Below, piece after piece: positions 58,655 to 64,000 of a DNA stretch of 64,000 bases. Positions within the stretch are counted from its first letter, which is position 1, and the number at the start of each line of letters is the position of its first letter. Location of the stretch: contig CALQQB010000002.1 of the NCBI GenBank assembly GCA_943332615.1, forward strand, positions 124,001 to 188,000. The letters run 5' to 3'. The notes beneath the pieces were generated by a model, which saw only the letters and a program-made list of their open reading frames with translations, did not search any database and was not told the DNA's origin. The position numbers were made by a program, and so were the translations under genes. Origin of the DNA: Phenylobacterium deserti (lineage in GTDB: Bacteria; Pseudomonadota; Alphaproteobacteria; Caulobacterales; Caulobacteraceae).

Positions 58655-60463
58655 GTGGCGGTACTGCCTGAAATCCCGGTTGATTCGGCGCTCGCGCGGC
58701 TGTTCAAGCAGCCGCGCGCACGGGATCGGACGCACTGGTTTTCGCTGCCCGGCGGCTCGAAGCTGTTTGGCCAGGGCGATGCGTCCGACGACCTCTACGT
58801 GGTACGCACCGGCCGGCTGGGCGCGTTCCGCCGGGAGGACGGCCAGGAGCCGCACTTCCTGGGCATCATCCGGCCCGGCGAGCCGGCCGGCGAGATGGCG
58901 CTGATCGCCGGCGTACCACACTCCGCCGATGTCTACGCCTTGCGCGATTCAGAGATCTTCGCCGTGCCGAAGGCGGCTTTTTTCGAGGCCTGCGACGCCG
59001 ATGCCTCGGTAATGACCGAGTTGGCGCGGCTGATGATCCGCCGGACCCGGCAGGTGGCTAGGCGCGGCCCGGTGGGCGACCCCTCGGTGTTCGGCTTCGT
59101 CTCCGCGGGCAGTCCCGGGCCCATACGGCCGGTGGTCGACCGGCTGGAACGCGAGATCGCGGCCCTCGGCTATGAGGTCACCACCGTCGGCGCCGAGGCG
59201 GCGGCCGCGCCGACTGAGTGGTTCTCCGAGGTCGAGCGGGTGCATGACTTCGTCCTCTATGTGGCTGAGCGCGACGAGACCGCCTGGGCGCCCTTCGTGC
59301 CGCGCCAGGTGGACCGGCTGTTCCAGGTGGCCCGCGGCGATCACCACCCCGAGGGGCAGACCCCGCCGCCGGGCGCGGCGACGCTGCGCGCGCAGCAGCT
59401 GGTGGACCTGATCCTGGTGCAGCCGGCCGAGACGGTGCGGCCGGTGGGCTCGGAGGCGTGGCTGGACGCCACCGGCGCGGCGCGGGTGTTCCACGTCCTG
59501 CAGGGTGCGAACGAAGGCTTCGAGCGGCTGGCGCGGGTGCTGACCGGCCAGTCGGTGGGGCTGGTGCTGTCCGGCGGCGGCGCGCGGGCCTACGCCCACG
59601 TCGGCGCCATCAAGGCGCTCCGCGAAAAGGGCGTGCCGATCGACTTCGTGGGCGGCTCATCGATGGGCGCCGTGGTCGCCGCCGGGCTGGCCATGGGCTG
59701 GGACGAGGCGGAGATGGACGAGCGGCTGCGGGAAGCTTTCGTGAACACCAGCCCGCTGGACGACATCGCGCTGCCCCTGCTGGCCATGACCCACGGGGTC
59801 AAGGTGGGCGAGCGGCTGCAGCGACACTTCGGCGAAACCCAGATCGCCGACCTGTGGCTGCCGTTTTTCTGCCTGTCCTCGAACCTGACGACGGGCGCCT
59901 ATCAGCTCCACAAGCGCGGCTCGCTGCGCCATTCGCTCAGGGCCACCATCGCCCTGCCGGGCGTGCTGCCGCCGGCTACCGACGGCCAGAACGTGCTGGT
60001 GGACGGGGCGGTGATGAAGAACTTCCCCGCCGACATCATGCGCGCCGCCCACCTGGGCCCGATCGTCGGTGTGGACGTGACCACCTCGCGCAGCATCACC
60101 GCCGACGATGTGGCGCGGCCGTCGTCGGTGTGGCGCTGGATCTGGTCCGGCCAGTGGCGGCTGGGACCGCCGATCGTCTCGCTGCTGATGCGAGCGGCCA
60201 CCATCTCCACCGGCCGCGACCTGGCGGCGGCGCGGGAGGCGACCGACGTGCTGATCCAACCCGACGTGTCCAGCATCGAAATCCGCGACTGGCGGGCCTA
60301 TGACGAGGCGGTGGAGGCTGGCTACCGCGCGACGATCGAGGCGCTGGGCAAGGTGACCCGCCCGATCCCGCACCTGCGCCGCCGCCAGAGCCTGCGCGAA
60401 CAGGCGACCGACGGCGTCGCGATGACTCCGTTCATGGCCACCACCCGCGCGCCGGCCGAATAG
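58655..60463 (+). CDS. Patatin-like phospholipase with cyclic-nucleotide-binding domain
   Basis: An NTE-like lipid hydrolase of about 602 residues. The N-terminal cNMP-binding fold (LPGGSKLFGQGDASDDLYVVRTG, GEPAGEMALIAG) is followed by a linker and a C-terminal patatin domain with oxyanion VLSGGGARAYAHVG, nucleophile GGSSMG and the DGA dyad residue in LVDGAVMKNFP. It probably deacylates phospholipids under nucleotide or allosteric control. The start is uncertain: GTG at 58655 is used here, and TTG at 58619 has a better-spaced GGAAG. Confidence 0.88.
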   Translation: MAVLPEIPVDSALARLFKQPRARDRTHWFSLPGGSKLFGQGDASDDLYVVRTGRLGAFRREDGQEPHFLGIIRPGEPAGEMALIAGVPHSADVYALRDSEIFAVPKAAFFEACDADASVMTELARLMIRRTRQVARRGPVGDPSVFGFVSAGSPGPIRPVVDRLEREIAALGYEVTTVGAEAAAAPTEWFSEVERVHDFVLYVAERDETAWAPFVPRQVDRLFQVARGDHHPEGQTPPPGAATLRAQQLVDLILVQPAETVRPVGSEAWLDATGAARVFHVLQGANEGFERLARVLTGQSVGLVLSGGGARAYAHVGAIKALREKGVPIDFVGGSSMGAVVAAGLAMGWDEAEMDERLREAFVNTSPLDDIALPLLAMTHGVKVGERLQRHFGETQIADLWLPFFCLSSNLTTGAYQLHKRGSLRHSLRATIALPGVLPPATDGQNVLVDGAVMKNFPADIMRAAHLGPIVGVDVTTSRSITADDVARPSSVWRWIWSGQWRLGPPIVSLLMRAATISTGRDLAAAREATDVLIQPDVSSIEIRDWRAYDEAVEAGYRATIEALGKVTRPIPHLRRRQSLREQATDGVAMTPFMATTRAPAE

Positions 60464-60532
60464 GTCTTGCCGGATGCGCTCACAGCACCCCATATTCCTA
60501 GGTGTGTTCAACAATTGAAAGGAGGTGACCCA

Positions 60533-60598
60533 GTGTCTCATAGCAAAGGCCGCAAGGCAGCCGTGACCTGGACCTCCGCGTGCGAGGTCTCCGCCTAG
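60533..60598 (+). CDS. Candidate 21-residue micro-protein with near-perfect Shine-Dalgarno
   Basis: AAAGGAGGTGA at 60518-60528 is an extended match to the anti-Shine-Dalgarno of 16S rRNA, 7 bases from GTG at 60533. The frame reads MSHSKGRKAAVTWTSACEVS plus one Ala and stops. It is basic at the start and has no signal peptide. A stable hairpin follows at 60644-60675. It may be a translated small protein, a leader peptide, or part of a structured small RNA. No similar annotated family was recognised. Confidence 0.45.
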   Translation: MSHSKGRKAAVTWTSACEVSA

Positions 60599-60643
60599 CC
60601 CTCGGTGAGGCAAGGTCGCGAACCGCTCTGCGGTCAGACTATG

Positions 60644-60675
60644 GAAGGGTCGTCCCAGCGATGGGGCGGCCCTTC
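60644..60675 (+). terminator. Strong hairpin after the micro-ORF
   Basis: GAAGGGTCGTCCC (60644-60656) pairs with GGGGCGGCCCTTC (60663-60675), two positions being G-U. TTATTT follows. It would end a short transcript of about 170 bases that includes the micro-ORF. Confidence 0.6.
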
Positions 60676-60743
60676 GCTTATTTGGGGGTTGGCCCAGCCT
60701 ATTTAGGGGCCCGAGGCGCGTCCCGGACAGCAGGCGCGCATGA

Positions 60744-60774
60744 AGACGCCGCCGGCGCGAGGCCGACGGCGTTT
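60744..60774. terminator. Hairpin at the 3' side of the PEP-CTERM pseudogene
   Basis: AGACGCCGCCGGC and GCCGACGGCGTTT form a long GC-rich stem about 20 bases beyond the minus-strand stop at 60796. The T run is weak, so termination is plausible but not certain. Confidence 0.45.
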
Positions 60775-60795
60775 CAAATCTATCGTCGAAGGACG

Positions 60796-61344
60796 CTAGG
60801 CGAGTTGGCGGCGGCGCGTGCGCAAGGCCGCGCCGGCCGCACCGAAGCCCAGGATCATCAGGCCCCAGGTCGCGGGCTCGGGAACCGCCAGCGTCGCGCT
60901 CAGCGTGCCATGAACGTCCAGGCCGCCCGGCGCGCCATAGGTGTAGAGTTGGGCGTCGGTGTCGCTGTTCATCCACAGGTTATAGTTGCCGCTCACCGTG
61001 CTGAAGAGAACGCCCCCGGTGTCGAAGGTTCGCGGGCCAAGCGCGAACAGCACGTTGTCATAGTTGAAGCCGCAGCAGGACCCGATGAACGGCTGGCTCA
61101 GATTGGCAATCAGGCCCGTGATCGCGTCAGAGCTCGGGTTGCCATTGACGGTCCCGCTGATCCCCGTGATGTCGTAGCCGCCGACGGCGTTCAGCACGTC
61201 GGCCGTCGTGATCGTCCCGGTGACGCTGTAGGTCGAGCTGGCGTCCAGGAAGTTGATCAGATAGGTCGCCGCCTACGTCGGCGCGGCCGCGAGCGCCAGA
61301 GCGCCGGCCGCCAGTATCCCCGAAAGGATCGAAACGCGCTTCAT
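60796..61344 (-). pseudogene. PEP-CTERM protein gene interrupted by an in-frame TAG
   Basis: From the ATG at 61342-61344 a signal peptide is read (MKRVSILSGILAAGALALAA, then APT), then codon 24 is TAG (61273-61275). The same frame continues (AATYLINFLDASSTYSVTGT) without further break to a full PEP-CTERM tail (AVPEPATWGLMILGFGAAG...RTRRRQ) at 60796. CAG to TAG would be a single base change. The whole frame is 182 codons. The gene is either newly inactivated, read through, or affected by a sequencing error. An internal start at 61197 would lack export. Confidence 0.85.
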
Positions 61345-61539
61345 TTTACTATCCCCATGCATGACGCTACCCGTCATTCCCGCTCAACCTATGGATAAAG
61401 GTGATCGCTGGCTACCGACCTGAGCGAGCATTCGAATCCCTCCTGGGGCGAATCTGCGTCGCGCCGCAAACACCGGCCGGGGCGGCGCCATTACCTCCCA
61501 GGTCATGGACGCGCATCGACCGCCCGCTAAGGTCGGCCC

Positions 61540-62346
61540 ATGACCACGCCCCACAAGCCCGTCGGCGACCATCTGCGCGCGTGGCGGATGCGCCGGCGGA
61601 TGAGCCAGATGGACCTCGCCCTGGAGGCCGAGATCTCCACGCGGCACCTGAGCTTCCTGGAGACCGGGCGGGCGCGGCCCAGCCGCGAGATGGTGCTGCT
61701 GCTGGCCGAACAGCTGGAGGTGCCGCTCCGCGACCGCAATGTGATCCTGGTGGCGGCCGGCTTCGCCCCGGTGTTCGCCGAACGCAGCCTGGACGACCCG
61801 GGCATGGCCGCGGCGCGCCGTGCGGTGGATGTGATCCTGGCGGCGCACGAACCCTACCCCGCCCTGGTGGTGGACCTGCGCTGGAACCTGGTGGCGGCCA
61901 ATGCGGCGGTGGCGCCGATGCTAGAGGGGGTCGACCCGGCGCTGCTTGCGGCGCCGCTGAACGTCATCCGCCTGTCGCTGCATCCCCGGGGCCTGGCCTC
62001 GCGGATCGCCAACCTCGGCGAATGGCACGCCCACGTTCTGGAGCGGCTGCGCCGACAGGCCGAGCTCACCGCCGACCCGGGCCTGATCGCGCTGATCGAG
62101 GAGATCCGCGGCTATCCGAAGCCGCCGGCCCCCGACCGCCGTCCCGAGGACTACGGAGGCGTCGCGATTCCGTTCCAGCTGATGGTCGGCGACCAGATGC
62201 TGTCGCTGTTCGGGACCACCACAGTGTTCGGCACGCCCGTGGACATCACCCTGTCGGAACTCACTCTCGAAACCTTCTTCCCCGCCGACCCCGCCACCGC
62301 CGAAGCGCTGAGGCTGGCGCACGAGGCGCGACGGGCGGCTCCCTAG
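61540..62346 (+). CDS. XRE-family regulator with MmyB-like ligand-binding domain
   Basis: A transcription regulator of 268 residues. Helix-turn-helix at about 9-65 (LRAWRMRRRMSQMDLALEAEISTRHLSFLETGR), then an MmyB-like PAS-type domain (HEPYPALVVDLRWNLVAANAAVAPML...FGTPVDITLSELTLETFFPAD) that in relatives binds a fatty-acid-like ligand. It often controls a neighbouring oxidoreductase; here neighbours are a PEP-CTERM pseudogene and a lipoprotein gene, so its target is not evident. Stop overlaps that of the convergent DUF3574 gene. Confidence 0.92.
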   Translation: MTTPHKPVGDHLRAWRMRRRMSQMDLALEAEISTRHLSFLETGRARPSREMVLLLAEQLEVPLRDRNVILVAAGFAPVFAERSLDDPGMAAARRAVDVILAAHEPYPALVVDLRWNLVAANAAVAPMLEGVDPALLAAPLNVIRLSLHPRGLASRIANLGEWHAHVLERLRRQAELTADPGLIALIEEIRGYPKPPAPDRRPEDYGGVAIPFQLMVGDQMLSLFGTTTVFGTPVDITLSELTLETFFPADPATAEALRLAHEARRAAP

Positions 62347-62744
62347 AGCCCCACGCAAGCCGGCGGCGGCATCACCACCAGACTCTCCTGCTTAAACCGG
62401 GCGCGGTAGGCGGTCCGCACTGCCTCGACCTTGATCATCGGATCGCCCCTGGCCGGCAGCACGATCAGCACCACCTTGGCCGCCTCGCGGATCAACTGGT
62501 TGTCGGCGCCCTTCCACTGGCCGCCGCCGTCCATGACGGTGACACCGTCCGGGAACCGGGGCGTAACCTCCACGGCCACGAAGCGTCGCAGATCCTGCTC
62601 GTTCAGCCGGGCCGGGGCCTTCGCGCCCAGGAACAGCTGGGCGGTGCGCAGCTGGGTCTGGCCGACCGGACAGGCCAGCTTCGCAGGCGCCGAGGCGCAG
62701 CCGGCCAGCGAGAGCGCGACGATTAGAGCCCCCGCCCGCGTCAC
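62343..62744 (-). CDS. DUF3574 lipoprotein
   Basis: A 133-residue lipoprotein: signal [20 protein letters not shown] with a lipobox at LAGC. The mature part ([37 protein letters not shown]) matches DUF3574, a family of small envelope proteins without known role. Its start overlaps the stop of the isovaleryl-CoA dehydrogenase gene by four bases, so the two are probably co-transcribed. Confidence 0.85.
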   Translation of the reverse strand: MTRAGALIVALSLAGCASAPAKLACPVGQTQLRTAQLFLGAKAPARLNEQDLRRFVAVEVTPRFPDGVTVMDGGGQWKGADNQLIREAAKVVLIVLPARGDPMIKVEAVRTAYRARFKQESLVVMPPPACVGL

Positions 62745-63907
62745 CCCCCCACAAGCTCCCGTCCGATCAGGAACCGCCGGATCTCATTGGTGCCGGCGCC
62801 GATGTCATAAAGCTTGGCGTCGCGCAGCAGGCGCTCCACCGGATAGTCCTTGGTGTAGCCCGCGCCGCCCAGGGCCTGGATCGCCTCCAGCGACACCTTC
62901 ACCGCGTTCTCGCTGGCCATCAGGATCGCGCCCGCAGCGTCGAACCGGGTGGTCTTGCCGGCGTCGCAGGCCCTGGCCACGGCGTAGACATAGGCACGGG
63001 CCGAGTTCAGGGCGACGTACATGTCGGCCACCTTGCCCTGCATCAGCTGGAACGAGCCGATCGCCTGGCCGAACTGCCGGCGCTCGCGCACATAGGGCAG
63101 CACCACATCCAGGCAGGCCTGCATGATGCCCAGCGCCCCGCCGGCCAGCACGGCGCGCTCGTAGTCCAGGCCGCTCATTAGAACGCCGACGCCCCCGTTC
63201 TCAGGGCCCATAACGTTCTCTTCCGGCACCTCGCAGTCCTCGAACACCAGCTCCCCGGTGTCGGAGCCGCGCATGCCCATCTTGTCCAGCTTCTGGCTGA
63301 CCTTAAAACCCTTGAAGTCCTTCTCGATCAGGAAGGCGCTGATGCCCCGCGACGCCGCCTCGGGGCTGGTCTTGGCGTAGACCACCAGCGTGTCGGCGTG
63401 CGGCGCGTTGGTGATCCAGAACTTCGTGCCGTTCAGCACATATCGATCACCGCGCTTCTCGGCCTTCAGGCGCATCGACACGACGTCGGAGCCGCTGCCG
63501 GCCTCGCTCATGGCCAAGGCGCCGACATGCTCGCCACTGATCAGCTTGGGCAGGTAGCGAGCCTTCTGCTCAGCCGAGCCCCAGCGCCGGAGCTGGTTCA
63601 CGCAAAGATTGGAGTGGGCGCCGTAGCTCAGGCCCACCGAGGCGGAGGCGCGGGACACCTCCTCCATGGCCACCACATGCTCCAGGTAGCCCAGGCCCAG
63701 CCCGCCGTCGGCCTCGGAGACCGTAATACCGTGCAGGCCCAGCTCGCCCATCTGCGGCCAGAGCTGGCGGGGAAATTCATTGGTGGCGTCGATCTCGGCG
63801 GCCAGCGGCGCGATCCGGTCGGCGGCAAAGCGCGCGGTGGTCTCACGGATGGCGTCGGCGGCCTCGCCGAGGCCGAAATCCATGCTGGGGCCGTGGTTCG
63901 GGATCAT
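62741..63907 (-). CDS. ivd: Isovaleryl-CoA dehydrogenase
   Basis: An FAD enzyme of leucine catabolism that converts isovaleryl-CoA to 3-methylcrotonyl-CoA; 388 residues. [21 protein letters not shown] and FWITNAP are acyl-CoA dehydrogenase signatures. The Glu in [12 protein letters not shown] aligns with the unusual catalytic base position of isovaleryl-CoA dehydrogenases, and the ending [21 protein letters not shown] is typical. A start three residues before [14 protein letters not shown] is also possible. Other liu genes should lie beyond the window edge. Confidence 0.9.
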   Translation of the reverse strand: MIPNHGPSMDFGLGEAADAIRETTARFAADRIAPLAAEIDATNEFPRQLWPQMGELGLHGITVSEADGGLGLGYLEHVVAMEEVSRASASVGLSYGAHSNLCVNQLRRWGSAEQKARYLPKLISGEHVGALAMSEAGSGSDVVSMRLKAEKRGDRYVLNGTKFWITNAPHADTLVVYAKTSPEAASRGISAFLIEKDFKGFKVSQKLDKMGMRGSDTGELVFEDCEVPEENVMGPENGGVGVLMSGLDYERAVLAGGALGIMQACLDVVLPYVRERRQFGQAIGSFQLMQGKVADMYVALNSARAYVYAVARACDAGKTTRFDAAGAILMASENAVKVSLEAIQALGGAGYTKDYPVERLLRDAKLYDIGAGTNEIRRFLIGRELVGG

Positions 63908-64000
63908 CCCCGCGAGGTAGCACAGCCAGCCGCGCGTCGCGAGAGACGGCGGCCGTATGCCGCCCGTCTCCCCTCCCCCGACTGTCCCGGCAAAGGCCGG

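Overview
The window is GC-rich chromosome from an alphaproteobacterium of the Caulobacterales, most like Phenylobacterium or Caulobacter. The main evidence is a divK-pleD operon, with PleD at exactly the Caulobacter length and a GGEEF active site. A dinB, clpS-clpA, rpmG, rnr, topA, dprA, plsY housekeeping complement and a split gatCA/gatB arrangement agree with this. Genus is inferred from protein style only; no rRNA is present.

Layout. 1-1.0 kb: the start of egtB (ergothioneine synthesis), running off the left edge. 1.0-7.4 kb: an accessory stretch. It holds two lower-GC SHOCT membrane proteins, a small exported nuclease-like protein, an IS110-family transposase, a PEP-CTERM protein, and a REP-associated tyrosine transposase with its own REP hairpins. 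7.4-19.1 kb: catabolic and detoxification genes (CocE-type hydrolase, kynureninase, acyl-CoA ligase, GST, flavin monooxygenases, NTF2-like protein, phosphotransferase, histidine phosphatase, MBL hydrolase). 19.2-19.9 kb: a HepT/MNT toxin-antitoxin pair. 20.0-24.2 kb: a triple-PAS hybrid histidine kinase and an unknown membrane protein. 24.9 kb: tRNA-Ser(GCT).

26-30.6 kb: gatB, gatCA and ruvX. 30.8-36.0 kb: a tandemly duplicated two-gene cassette. Each copy encodes a TIR-transmembrane-TPR protein followed by an exported partner; the two partners are homologous to each other. This looks like an envelope-spanning TIR signalling module and is the most novel-looking system here. 36-38.4 kb: pyrB with a dihydroorotase-like protein that has lost its metal ligands. 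38.5-49.3 kb: plsY-dprA, topA, a hydrolase/maleylacetate reductase pair, rnr, a TMEM175-like channel, Nudix and rpmG. 49.4-57 kb: pleD-divK, HAD, ROK kinase-dinB and clpS-clpA. 57-64 kb: HIT, DUF4287, DUF1489, a cNMP-patatin phospholipase, a micro-ORF with a near-perfect Shine-Dalgarno, a PEP-CTERM gene broken by one nonsense codon, an XRE regulator, a DUF3574 lipoprotein and isovaleryl-CoA dehydrogenase.

No CRISPR array, rRNA operon or intact prophage was seen.
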